Part shown: piece after piece, positions 1-13,394 of the stretch | How the letters are laid out: each line of letters begins with the position of its first letter | How positions within the stretch are numbered: position 1 is the stretch's first letter | NCBI RefSeq assembly: GCF_029227915.1 | Contig: NC_079875.1 | Location: forward strand, 9,421,001 to 9,485,000 | Length of the DNA stretch: 64,000 nt | Direction of reading: 5' to 3' | From: Hydractinia symbiolongicarpus | Lineage: Eukaryota > Cnidaria > Hydrozoa > Anthoathecata > Hydractiniidae | Notes under the pieces: model-generated | What the model saw: the letters and a program-made list of their open reading frames with translations, nothing else | Told to the model about the DNA's origin: nothing | Databases searched by the model: none | Translations under genes and position numbers: made by a program

Positions 1-873
1 CAAAGTAAACCTATTCAAGTAATTTGTTTTACTTGCTGTATTTTGCATTTGTTTTAATTTTATTGTGTTAAGATGGCACTTAAAATACGTGGTTACAAAT
101 TGCCAAACATTTGAGGGACCTTAAATTAATTTTTTGATGTTACAGAGAAAGGTAGTTTAATTAGTCTTTCGGAATCTTTTTTCAATATATTTTTAACTCC
201 TTAAGATACTTAAGATATAAATATTTGAAGTACGGGAACCTGTGATGTTATGTTATGGTTGTGAAAAAATGGTAACATTACAACTCTACCTGTAAGTGAA
301 GATCAGATCATTATTTACCTTCCAAAATTTGCTGGTCTCAAAAAGCTTAAATTTGTGTAAGTTTTCAGGATACCTAAAAAATAACTTTATGCGGACTAAC
401 TTTTTACACAATCAATAATAGTGTTATTAGGTCAGATGGGAATCTTTAAAACCAAATATCTGAAGAATCAAAAAGGTTTTTAAAAAGTTCCAAAACAACA
501 TGATAAGTAAATATTTTTAATTAATAAATAATAAATACTAAGTACATTATACTAACGAACGAACCCGTGGATTTTACAACTGGCTCTAACTTTCCCTCCA
601 TTAGCCAAGGATGGTAGCTGCAAATGGCAGCGGGTATATTCCAGTGCATATTTTGAAGGAGAACAGCTTTATTTAACTTCTTTTTTGCCATACTTACATT
701 ATAATGTGATTTAGAGGGGAAATTGTTGTGGAATGAAAATGTTTTTATGACAACCACAACAGTTGGGGGTTACTGATTTCAGACAAAAGAAGTCAATCTT
801 ACTTTTAATGTTTTAATGATCACACTCTCAGCATGAAATTTGAAGTAATATTAAAAGAAAATACTTCATTTAG
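1..873. other. Upstream intronic sequence of the receptor gene
   Basis: This stretch precedes the first exon I can place (874). It has no open frame with a recognisable domain. A good donor (GTAAGT) occurs at about 293 after a short frame that starts near 226, so a small upstream exon is possible, but nothing confirms it. Near 560-580 there is a short match to the 3' end of the Helitron-like family (CGAACCCGTGGATTTT), so part of it is repeat-derived. Confidence 0.5.
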
Positions 874-3800
874 GTTGAAACTAAGAACGTTTCTCCTGGT
901 TACTGCACTGTAACTGGTGATCCTTATGTTACAACATTTGATCGTATATGGTATGCCTTCTTCAATGATGGAGACTTTGTTCTTGTCCAAAGTACGAAGA
1001 ACAACTTTAAGGTAAGTTAGTTTGCTGTGATATAAGGTAGCTACAGATCCTATCAAAATATGCTTTTGTGGTACAGCAGTTAAGAAGATCAAATTTAGCT
1101 TTATCATTTCAATTTTAAGAAGAGATGACAATGATATTATAACGTAATTAGATTTCGGAAAAAAAACAGAGGAATTACACTGTCAAGCTTGGAGACACCA
1201 AAATGTGTGTTTATTTCAAAAAACTTAAAGCTGTTATTTCTGATATGAATTTTGCTAAACTTATAATTTATTTGGAGAGCTATTTTATAACTTATAAAAA
1301 TACCATATGTACGTGCTTTATCGGTATACTTCCGTATACAGATAAAACATTCTTTTTATCTTGATTCACGCTTGACGATACATGCCCTCTTTTCGACACG
1401 ATATGGAGACACATAATCAAAAATCTGGGTAACGCGATGTCTGAGACTTGCACGAAAATCTAACACTTGGTTTTAGTGTGGATCTCAAATTTGCAAAAAA
1501 GTATTAGTGGTATATTTTTTTGAAGTAACTTAGCATCACAAAATTATATTTGTTAAATTAATGCTCTGAGTTATTTCACATTTATATAAACTACGACACA
1601 CAAATTCGCACTATATCATAATGGCTAACTTTTCTACATTTGGTCAGGTTTTTGTTTGCAGACCCGTTATCAACCATTACTCTGTATCTGTAGTAGATTT
1701 ATTGGATTTTATTTCTTGCAGGTTCAAATACGCTTGTTTAAATGTGTCAACGAAGTAACTTGCGCATGCGCTGTAATAGCGCAAGAAAATGATGACATCT
1801 TAGGATTCAACATGTGTAATAGAACGTCACCAAGAACCATCTTTAAAAGTGGACATTTAAGTCCAGGCACGAGACCAAATATAGTGAGAGGAACTAATAG
1901 ATATTTTGTAAGTTCAGAAATATTATTTTCACATTTTTGTTTGCTATGGAATTTTCAAGATTATAGTTCACAATGATATTTTTTAACATATGCAAGTATT
2001 TTATTCGACAGAAAAGATCAATCAAAGTTAAGAATATCAATATTTAAAATAAAATAAATAAATAAAAAAGAAGAAGAAGACTGATACATAAGAAATACAA
2101 AATTCAACATATCTGATATTTGGAGCTTTACGCGTTCTTATTAGCAACTGTCATATTTTTTAAGCCCTGCTAAAGTCAAAGTTTTGATGTTAGCGTCGAA
2201 CTTGCTAAGAAAGTGCGAAGCCTGATATTCAAACTTAAAAATGTTGCTTTTGCGTCGCAATGTTATTTCATTACAACTTCGTAACTTTTTATAATACAAT
2301 GTTTTCAGTTTGGTAATAAAACTAGTCGTCAATAAAAGTTCTATAACTTGGTATCAACAAAAAGGAAAAAGGGGACATCAGTTCTTAACGCGTTTGGAAT
2401 ATGTTATTTTGTAGCTTAAATTTGCATCTGGGGTACGGATTAATTTTGACGTTGAAAAAAGACCTGGAAGAAAGTATCCATTTGCTAATATAGCTGTTCA
2501 TCTTCCACCGCAATATTATCGAACAACCGTCGGTTTGTGTGGTACCTACGATGGAGATAGTAACAATGACATGATTTCAAGGGATGGCACCAAAATTTCA
2601 AATGAAAAAACTTGGCCTGCTGAATCTAAGTTTGTGAATAGCTGGAAGTAAGTAACTGAAGAAAGCTTCCTGCTTAGAACTACAAACCCGAATATAAATT
2701 AGTGAACCCCAGCGAAAGGGGGGGGGGGGGGGAGTACTAAAAAAGTAATGTTGTTTTGTCATTTCGAAAAAAAATTAAACACAGCCATTTTTACATATAT
2801 CACGTCCAGAGCTGTAGCTCATAACAGTAGCCAAAAAATTTCAAAAGGCTATAACATAAGGCATCTAAATTTTCCCGTATGAATAGGGATAGTAAATGCT
2901 GAAGATAATATTGTTAAAGATGAATAAAGTTTTATTTTATTAAATCTATTTCATTTTAGATTACGAAACAAAACAAGTTTATTCTTCTTGAGACCTGCCA
3001 ACAGAAGATGCCGTAGGGCACCTCCAAGGACAAGTGAAGATACATTATGTAATTGTGAAAAAAGAGGAAGCGACATATCCGAAAGTTGCACCTATGAAAA
3101 TGTCGTAGTTCCGCCATCATTTACACAAGACGACTATCAAACGTTTATTTCCGCCGGTAAGAATAATTACCCTGATTTCCTGTCACAACTCTTTATCTTT
3201 ATGTATGTGTAACTTACATTTACATAAATATAAAGAGTTATACAGGTACGAGAACAGGTTGTAGAACGCGTTTGAAAATTACTTGCTTTAACAGGTTATC
3301 AGCAATTCCATTTTCTTAGAAAGTAGGCGTTGGCATGTGTGTATTGAAATGAATGAATTTTTTCACGCATAGTTATATTGGCACACATAAATTAACATCT
3401 CACTCAAAAAATGCTTCGCTGATCATTTATAAAAAGGTAGCATTTATCGATGTAATGATTTTCGGTTCAAATAAATGCGTGTAGCCATGCGAGTACACTG
3501 AATGCTGATTACCGGTAATTTAAATTGGATCTAGAAATATATAAATAAATTGGGTTGATTACCGTAGAAAACTGAGTGATAATTAGTATTAATTCTATTT
3601 TTCTTTTTACATTTCTAGCTTTTTTAAAATGTCAAACAAGAAAGCGTCGAACTACACCAAATAATAACGTAATCATTGTACCTGACGAAGATGATGAATC
3701 ATTATATGATTACGATCCTCCGGATTCTGTTTTTATTGCTCCAAAATGGCCTACACCGACTGGAAAAATAGAAAAGGATGTTGAGCAGAAATGTATGAGT

Positions 3801-6800
3801 GGTATTCTAAATTCAACGACTGGCAGCACGTGTTCAAAATTATTGAAGAAAGATTTTGATTTAAATGCTTTTAAAAACGAATGTATATCAGACGTGCAGG
3901 TTAGAAGACATTTAAACTACTTATTTGTCATTTCTATATAGCCTAATATTTGCCATTTGTAAAGCATCACATGGGAAATTATAAAATGCTAAAAAAACAG
4001 GCAGGTACAAAAACTTAGCCATTCCATCTACGCATAAAAAATGCAGCTCAGAGATACATAATATAGAATTCAAAAGCGCATATAGAGAATTTAAACAAAT
4101 AAGATTTACTGTTTTTGGCAAACAACGTGTTTCCCCATGGCTCACTGTAGATGGGTTAAACCCATTGTTTGTTTTCCTCAGAAGCATTAAGGACTATTTG
4201 GTCTCGTACAGCAACTGTTGAGAGAAGGCGGTTCTACTGTAATCACTGATATGGTACAGTGCAGCGTAGTTGTAATTACACGAAAAGCAATGTTATAGTT
4301 GACAACGCAATCATTAAACTAAGATTCTGTATCATAAGGTCTTCAGTTTACATGAATGATTTATTAAGATAAAACGGAATTAAAATTAATATATATGCAA
4401 GAATTATGGTTATTTTCAAATATCTATTTCCTAGATTTCTGATTCCTACGATTATATTCGTTCAGTTATAAATGTCATGAAAAGCTCTTGTGAAGAGCAA
4501 ATTTTAAAAGACAGCTCGAAATATTGGAATAAAAATGACAATGGAACACTGGTACCACCAATGGAAATTCGGAATATAATTTGCGTGAACGATTGCAATG
4601 ATAATGGCGTTTGTAAAAATGGAACTTGCATCTGTTTTGATGGTTTTATTTCCACCGATTGTTCCATCAGATCAGGTAGGTCAGATCAGATTAGGTTTTT
4701 TTAATATCTTTACTTTCGTTCTTAAGTCTAATGGATTTTTTCCTGAACATATTGCCTATGTTTTGCTAATTGCAGGTTAACTGAGTTTACAATTGTTCTC
4801 TAAACATTTTCTCAGCAACTAAAAGAATTGTTATCTTATTTTGAAAGGGCTGCAAAACAGTTATCCCCGGCAACGATACTACTTTTAACCCTCGCGAATT
4901 ATGAAGGTAATGTGCAATAAACAGGACATCCAACATATCTAATTCCAAGATAATACATGCGAAAGTGTTCTGTGGCATTTTTTAATCAGGGACAAAATAT
5001 ACATGGAGTCTTCATCTTTCACGCTTTCATGGGTACGATTTAATAACGTAAAAATTTTGTAATTTTTGCAGGCTCAATTCCAATACTTTCTTCAAAACAG
5101 CAATATTGTGACATTTCACATGGATGCACATCCTTGTTAGTTAATGGAGAGGATTTTGTTAATTCAGAAAATTTGACTTGCAAGGTAATTTCAAAAATTA
5201 TTAACACTTCTATGATCTTTCATAATGAAATAGTTTTTTCATTTTTGTATTGGACATAATGATGTTTTCCCAAGTTTTTATCAAAGTTTACAAAAGAGCC
5301 TTTAAGGAATCTTTACACCTAATTACGTAGGTAAAAACCGCCATATGTTATGACTTTGTTTTAAAGGTAATGTTGTTTTACCAACTATTTAAACAAATAG
5401 ACTAATTGTATTTATGTTTATCGATCCTTGATTGTGTGTATGTGTTAAAATTACTTTTCAGATTTGGTCTTTGTAATATATTTAGATTTCAAATTATGCA
5501 GAAAATGAAGAATTTCCAATGGTTTCTATTTTAAAAGCAGTGTTTGTGAGTTACGCTGAGGTCTCGTGTGAACTTCCGTCACCAGTTCCAGCAGTGACAT
5601 ATCACATCAAAGTTTCAAATGATGGAAAGAAATTTAGTGCAAATGCTAGTCGTATTTTTATTTATCATTCGAAGTGTATGACATGTCGTCAACACACATG
5701 TGCAATAAAGGTACGAATTGAACATAAAATTTTATGAATGTTTACACTAGAAAAATGTTAAGTCATAATGTAATAGGAGCATATAGATAGATTTTTCCAA
5801 ACACAACAATAAAATTGGTCCACAAAAATTCATATTCAGAAAATAATGGATTCGATTATTACTTTAAGAACAAAGCTTGATGGGAAAGGCACTGTACCAA
5901 ACATAGCAGCAACTAATGTTGTGCAATCTGCATTTTATTAAAGTTTACTACTTTATTATACTAACCTTACATCCTCGTTTGTCTTGAAGTCTATAATATA
6001 ATTTGTGATTAATGTACCACTACTCGTTTAGAACAACACTTGTCTGATAAACACTCGTTGTTACCAAGCTGGTGAAAAAAATCCTTTGAATGAAACAGAA
6101 TATTGTGACCCTCAAAAAAGCAACTCCACATTTACTTCAAAGTTGCAAGGTAGGGTAATTTATATTGGCTTTAATCCTCAAATTCGTGCACTATTATGTA
6201 AGCGATGCTGACTTTATCTGAACCAGTGAATGCTTATGAACAGGCTTTTGAGATCATGATGGCAAGCTAAAATAATGCCTATCTTATTGCATAGTGGATC
6301 CTATATTTGTACACACCAATTCTCCCTATGCATATCATAGGCAGTATTATTTTTGTTCCTGTAACATCAAATGGATTTCATCCTTTTAGAATTTGAAGAG
6401 TCATTGCTACTGCTTAATCAAGTACGTAATGCAATACTTTGTTATTTACACATATGAAATAACTAACATGTTAAGGCTTAAGTAAAATGCTACTGTATTA
6501 AAATTCCAAGACATTTCTCCCTAGTCGAGGTGAGACATTTTTTCATTCAGAATGCGACATTCTATTATTTTATTAATCTGTGGCGAGTTTAATCAGAGAA
6601 ATAGTGTCAATGCGCTATACTCATTTTCATTAAAGACAACAATCTTCAAAGTAGAAAACAATATTGACCTGTTAGTAATAAATCTGCGTAATTATGCATA
6701 AACTACCTCAACTTGTTGGCAAAGTCTTTTTGGAGAACCTGAAATTTTTAATTTTGGCCAACAATTTTTCAACCTACCTTAAGGTTTGCGAACCTGTCAC

Positions 6801-9800
6801 TTTCTTTACATTGAAAATTTAATTTTTGTTTCGTATGCGTTTCCATCCTAATATATCCAGTTAAGTGGTCATCAGTTATGTTTAACAGGCAATATGTGAT
6901 ATATCGACCTTACTATAAAGCCAATTGACGTACTTCGGAGTCCAAGATTTAAATTGCTGTTAAGACTTTGGTGATCTTATGAAAAATAAAAACCTTCGCA
7001 AAATAAAAAAAACCTATCCAATTTTGTAACAATTCGTGTTTGACAATATAGTAAAATTTACTCATATTGTATCTTATTTGTTTAGTCACTTCTTTGCACA
7101 GACAGTAATGCACATCCAAATTGCATGACAGCTATCAAGGCCACTAAAAAATTAAACACATTTCTTAACGAGACTCTTGTAACCAGTCATATACAGATCG
7201 TTTTGATTGCCGATATTATTTCAAAAATTACAAACTATGCTGGTTGGTCCAACCTTAAAGAGGTAACTTATTCTTATTTATCCGCTATCTAAATCAGCCT
7301 TTTCACATTGTTAAGCGATCTATGTTTACCAATTATATCTTTGGCAGAAATGCTTAGCTTGTCTACTTTTTTAAGTCAGAATTGTGGTGCTTTCTCTAAG
7401 CCATGTAGAAGTTTCTCCATCCATGATTAAAAACGTCATTTGATGATAATAGACCAGCGTAGTATTACAATTCAATAGACCTATTTCCATATCCGCGAAA
7501 TATGTATGTGAAAATGCAGAATAACATGAAGACGAGATTAGTTATGAGCAAATTTCGGGATGCTGGGTGTTTACATGCAAGTTTAAAGAATGTATCAACA
7601 AAATGTTGACTTTTATACCTTTTTTCTGGCAGTTTCAAATAATCGTAGTTAACACAGTTATAAAGAGGGTTTTGGTAGTAGTAGTGTGACAGATAAGTTA
7701 AAATATTGCAGATTTTAAGGGCGTATCTTTCGGTATATGTTAGCTAACTCGCTAAACCTCTAAAACCTAGCCACGTTTCTCGAATTAGATATAAATACAT
7801 TTTGAATTTACTGTTTCAAAGTGAATTGAAAACTCAATATACAATTTACTAACGCTCAAAATGTACTTCATATTACTCTGATCATTTTAAAAAATTAAAA
7901 TTAGCTTGCTTGTAGCTAAAGTAGCCAGCAGCTAAGCTACAACTCTGGAAAAACATATTGTGAATTTAATTTTGAGCTCTCCATCCCCCAAAATCAATAT
8001 TGAACATGTTGACTGATGCTAACATAAGTACTCCAAAAACTTTAGAGTACTAAAGAAAAGTGACATTGAACTTGGGGGAAAGGGGATGGCGCAGTAAAGA
8101 GATCAAGAAAAAGCTAGATTTTCTTATAGCATTTTCACAAGTATTTTTACAGGATTGCTGCTATAACTTAGTTGCATGAGTAATCAACAAATCATTTTTC
8201 AACATTTGTTGTGTAAAATGGCATTTAAAATTCTTATTTTGAAACTATTGGCTGTTGTGATTATATATATAACTGTCACACTTCCTCTGTCACTACTCTC
8301 TCTCTCTCTCTTATTGACTGTCAATAATCTCACATTTGTATTAGGCATTGTGATGGTTAACTTTAATACTTACAGTTTGTAAGTAATGCGAATTGATAGA
8401 GCTCAGAGCTTACCATAAATGTTTACATATAGAGAAAGTAAAGTCTTTTTTTAAATGGCACCTAGTTTTTTTTGGTTTTTATCCAAAAAAGAAAGGGAAG
8501 TAAAATAAGTTACTTTTTCTTATAGGAATGTCTGGATTTCAGCTGCAAACTTGCTTAATTTTTGTCAAAATCTCGGTCTCAATGTTCTTAAAAATCAGGT
8601 CCTTATGTATATATTGTTTTTTCTTGCTACAAGATTAATTTTTAAGATTTCATAAAATCTTAAAAATTAATCTTGTAGAATTGTATAAAGTGTTCATTTA
8701 CAGGAAATAATCTCAATGAAATTTTCCTAAAATGTCGATTTGTGAAAAAATAAAACCAAAAATTTTGTTTTTGACTTCACAAAAAAAGTCGCATTGCTTT
8801 CACTTATTAAAGTCATAGTTCAACATGACAAATATTTTGTGGAGTAAATTTTACAGAAATCTTTCTTTCTAGACAGTACCTTTTAAATTGTTTTGTGAAG
8901 TGATCTTCTCAAGGAAAAATTTCTTTTTACCGAGCAAAATCACTGGACAACTTTATTTGCCTGAACAAAATACCAAGATAGTAACTTTGAATACAAAATT
9001 TAAGAATTAGGATCTCATCCTTTTTGTCAACCTTACTTTTGAATTTTTGAATCTTTTTTTTATCAAATATAATTTACAATAGAGGCTTAAGGTGTGACAC
9101 AAATAAGCAAGAACATTCCAAACAAAGTTTAAAGTCTAACTTTTCCCACCAAGTTAAATAAGAATCCTAATTCTGAAATAAAAGTGTGTAAAATGTGAAT
9201 TATAAAAACATCCAAAATTAAAACTTGGAAAAAAATAAACGAGGTAAGGCACCAACAAAGTCAACTCAACTACTATAATAAAACCACAGTCAGAAAGCCT
9301 GGCTAATGTTATTTTCACAGATGTTGTTTAAAAAATGAGGTACACTCAGTAACCGGGGACACAGGATATATACCAGCAACATCAAAAATTTTGGTGAACA
9401 GCTTGAAATTTCACGTTTGTTTGGAGCAAGTCAGCAGCCAGCAAACTATCTGTACCATATCATATTCAAAGCTAGTTAATACCTAGCTCATATAACACCA
9501 AGAATAATAAAGAAGATCATTAGAACGGCCCATTGATACATGCTATTCTTTCATATAATCACCAAATGTTAATAACAATCTGTATAACAAATTAATTTGG
9601 CAAATATTGCAGGTAAACAAACCATATCTGCACTAACTTTGCAGCAAACTAAAAATTTGCTCATAACTAATCTTGTTTTTAAGTTAATCAGTATTTTGGT
9701 ATGTATATTCTGCGGAACGAAAATGGATATTGAAATAGGTCTATTAGAGTTTCATTTCCTGTTTAGATATTTCTTGAAATTGTTGACATACTGGAAAAAC

Positions 9801-12617
9801 TATTAAATATAAACAAGTTGTTATTTAAAGAAGCAGAGCGGAGTAAAAGATCTGCCACTATTATATGGAAAGGCTTTAATCGCATAGCATTACTCCTTTC
9901 TCAAAAAGCAAATAAGACAGAGTTGTTCGTGAGTAAAAAGCACTTTGCATTCGTTCTATCTAAAGCTACACATGAAAATGTTACAATTACATGTACAGAT
10001 AATGAGTTGAAACAAATGGAAATTATTGTATTAAACTCTCATCAGGAGATCTTGAACAGCTCTCGTGTAGCAGCTGTTGTTTCATTGTCGTCTTTCTCGT
10101 CAGAGCAATGGTTTTACGTTACTGCTTTCTCAGAACCTTCACTTTTTGTTACACCGTCACTGGAAACTGTGGCTGTTGAAAGCGTGGTCTTATCGGTAAA
10201 TTTCCCATATGAGAAAAAAGCTAAGAATCAAGTCATTACGGTACAGTTAAGACCCAAAGGCGGCTTTGGAAGTAATGACGAAGTGAAATGTGCAAACTGG
10301 AAACAGGGTTTAATCAGAAAAACAGGTAATTTGGTTAATTTTGGTGTTTAATGAGTGTTTTTTTACAGAGTACGTCGCGATATCTAAGTCAACATTTAAT
10401 GATGTGAATCTCTATTTCAAAGTGTATAACCCCAGATTATAAATAGCAAAGCCATTAAAAATGAAGTTAAATTCTTGGCCTAACAGGAACAACTACCCAC
10501 TCCGAATTTTTGTGAAAAAAAATGTAAGTTAAAGTTTAAATGATTTTTATTTCTTTATTAAGCGGCGTGTGCCTGTTCATTGGAATATTTTTGTTGATTT
10601 AACTAAATTAATTGTTTAGCAGACATAAAAAAAAACACTTTTCTGAATGAAATAAAACACACCTCCCTAATGTTGAAGGAAATAGTTTGGCTTAATAATT
10701 TCTTCGATGGTAAGTGATTAAATACCCATTGTGGCTCACAGACAGGCAAGTTAGAGATAGAATCAATAGCTACATTATAGATGCATTTTGTGTAACAATT
10801 ACATAACAAGACACCTTTTAATACTCAGGAAAAGACAGTTCACACGCTAAAAGGAGTAAACAAAACTTCTGGTCATCGGAAGGATGTCAAACAATTTCAG
10901 GAAAAACGAGTTCTGATTTTGCACATTGCACGTGCAAAGAATATTCCGCAGTTACATTAATTAGCCAACGCATGGTAAATCCAACGGACAAAAACATTAC
11001 AAAACTCAGTGCAATAACATGGTTTGGAACTGGTATACTAATTCTGGCTTTAGTTGTGACAATTGTAGTTTCTTCTATATTTCGGTAAGCTTATTTTGCG
11101 TTACAATATATTAAGTAGATGGTGTTTTTTTTTTCGATTGACGATTTATCTTTTATTTTCTGTTAAACAAATGGGATTAGAAGGCAACTTATATAAAACA
11201 ATTTCATCTTGTTAAGAAGATATGAATCTTTTAGAATTGCTTATCATTTCTGTCGTGAAATTCTTTCAATAATCAAATAATTTGTTTATTGCGTTTCAGA
11301 AAATCCACAAAGTTGTTTTTGCCGTTTCTGTGCGTTTTATCTTCGTGGCTTTGCTTGGTTATAACCTTTGCCTTTGGTGTGGCAAAAACTGATTCAGAAA
11401 AGGAGTGTCGAATCGTTGCAGCAATTCTGCAGTTCTTCTTGATTTCGACATATTGTTGGAATTTGGTGTTTACTTATTTAATGCACAAATCTCCAGAAAA
11501 TGAAAACGATATAAAAGTATTGGCAAAGGCAGTCACATTTGCTTTAGGTCAGTTGTGTTACATTTTAAGAAAGTCGAATATTCTTCCCAATGAAGAAACA
11601 AAAAGTTTTTTCTGTCAAAGACCTTTAAAAGAATGAACACCTCTAATATTCTATTAATTTCACAATTTCTATTTCATAAACAGAATGGAAAGTTTTCTCC
11701 AAAAGCTTTATTATTATTTTTTTGTAACAATCATTCTGCATTTACAAATTTTATATTATTTTTTATAAATAATATGATCTGATTTTTTTCAGGAGTTCCA
11801 ATCTTTGTAGTTTTGGTTACTGCAACAACAATCACAAATTCGTACGGAGGGAACCAGTTGTAAGCACATTTGTTTTGTTATTTCATATGTAGAAGTTCCT
11901 TCGTTTCAAAATTTAATGCATCCTGGTTCCTCCTTCAGCTACCTTTGGCCGCGCGAAACTCAATTAAATTAAGATTAGCAAAATATCGGCGTTGTTATTC
12001 AGACGCGGCCAGGTTGAACTAAATGCTATTCGAAAATGATGCGTCTAATCTAGGCCTTTCTATGCTAAAATATATGCGCAATCAGTTCGCTTTATATAAT
12101 AAAAAGTGAGATATTTATAATTAACGTTAAATACATTTATGTTATATTTTTTCACAGTTGCGTACCCTATGAAACGGCATTCTATGTTGGTGTTTTGGTC
12201 CCTGTTGTAATTTTATTCATTGTAAATTTGTACATGTTGATTTTGGATTATTATCACATGCCAAATGGTGTTTCTAACGCAAATCACGAAGACCAACAAG
12301 GGCAGCAAAAGAAATTTCAAGGCAATTCAAGTGATTTAATAAAGGCGTTGCTACTGTTGATGGTTATCAGTGTGGTCTTTGTAACAGCAATATGTTTAAT
12401 TGAATACGTTTCTACAGTGATGGAAGTGATTTTTTTGGCAATCTGCATGATTTCGTTTGTTTTCATGGCTGTGTGTTTTATAGCTAACAAGATTTGTGGA
12501 CGTTACAAGAACAACTTAGAGATTAGGAAGACAGTTCGAAACGTGTCAAAAGACGAAAAAGAACAACGTGTAGGCATTCGCTTGTTATCACGGAACGAAA
12601 ACGTTGATACAAACTAA
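874..12617 (+). CDS. Adhesion GPCR with VWD, EGF-like, VWDE-like, GAIN and 7TM domains (5' partial)
   Basis: Cell-surface receptor, read from 18 GT-AG exons: 874-1011, 1722-1907, 2415-2647, 2960-3156, 3619-3899, 4435-4675, 5072-5184, 5486-5710, 6032-6149, 6390-6421, 7086-7262, 8526-8598, 9645-9698, 9767-10325, 10829-11084, 11300-11547, 11793-11859, 12158-12617. Exons 1-3 form a VWD domain (CTVTGDPYVTTFD, later GLCGTYDGDSNND). Exon 6 ends in an EGF-like module. Exons 7-9 carry Cys modules like those of VWDE proteins. Exons 11-14 are GAIN-like. Exon 15 holds the GPS (WSSEGC, CTCKEYS) and TM1. Exons 16-18 hold TM2-TM7, with the TM3 Cys and the ECL2 Cys (NQFCVPYE). Phases agree at all junctions except exon 11 to 12, where an exon of length 2 mod 3 is missing; a micro-exon at 7712-7722 would fit. 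The start lies outside the window. Stop is at 12615-12617. The ligand is unknown. Confidence 0.88.
2718..2732. repeat. Poly-G run in intron 3
   Basis: Fifteen consecutive G bases lie about 70 bases downstream of the exon 3 donor. This is unusual in so AT-rich a sequence. It could also be an assembly or sequencing length artefact. Confidence 0.85.
8627..8678. repeat. Perfect 24-bp inverted repeat in the intron after exon 12
   Basis: Arms 8627-8650 and 8655-8678 are exact reverse complements, separated by a 4-base loop (CATA). They start 29 bases past the exon 12 donor. The hairpin is AT-rich and would be transcribed in the pre-mRNA. Confidence 0.9.
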
Positions 12618-13394
12618 ATTTTATTTTGGTCTTGAGAAAGCAAACGAATGATAAAAAGTCTGTTGGGCTGTTGTAAAGTGTTTCCTTATGCAGTGTTTAA
12701 AAACACGATTTTGTTCCATATAAACTTTTGTTGTTATAGAAATAATAGATCTTTATATTTGTCCAATAAACGTGGAGGATTTGATTAGTATCTGATATAT
12801 CTTTCATCCAATATTATGCATAACGCACACAATGTAGGAGAAATAAGCTTTCAGCAATAACATATACAGGTTACAACATTTTGCTTTATCAGAGAGTATC
12901 TTATGAAAAATCTGGACAGTGATACCATAAATAATAATCATCATTGACGAATTTACACATTTTTATAGCAACAAAAGTTTATATGCCACAAAGTCGTATT
13001 TTAAATGCTAATACATCATTCGACGAACATATTCCTTATGATGTCAAAGAAAAGCTACTCGTGAATAATCCTGTTTCGTCAAATATGAACAATTTTAAGT
13101 TTTAGACGATTTTGTAAAGAATTTATTCCAATATGAAACTGTTCCAGTGAACGCTCCTGTTGCACAGTTTCTGATATAAGTATTTTAGTTTAACTAGTAA
13201 AGTTAAAGAATTAACGCCCTACGATATTACTTAACACAGTAAGACCGTTATGATGCAGTAAAACATAGTTAAAAAATCCTGAATGCTGTAGTTATGACTT
13301 TGTAACTCCGTCGCACTTTGTAAACCCACCTTCTAAAACTTTTAATTCTCTGAAAAACACAAAAGAAAAAGCTGCTGAATTTGAAACTTTCCTC
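12618..13394. other. Receptor 3' UTR and flanking AT-rich sequence
   Basis: This begins with the 3' UTR of the receptor gene. A canonical AATAAA lies at 12765-12770, about 150 bases after the stop. Beyond it I see no open frame or recognised repeat. Confidence 0.6.
12765..12770 (+). terminator. Polyadenylation signal of the receptor gene
   Basis: An AATAAA hexamer lies about 150 bases downstream of the receptor stop codon. It is the first canonical signal after it and so the likely cleavage and polyadenylation signal. Confidence 0.6.

Noticed and set aside
10484-10524. Possible extra receptor exon between the GAIN and GPS exons
   Set aside because: It has a good acceptor and donor, but in the required phase it meets a TGA. 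Exon 14 joins exon 15 in frame without it and gives an intact GPS.
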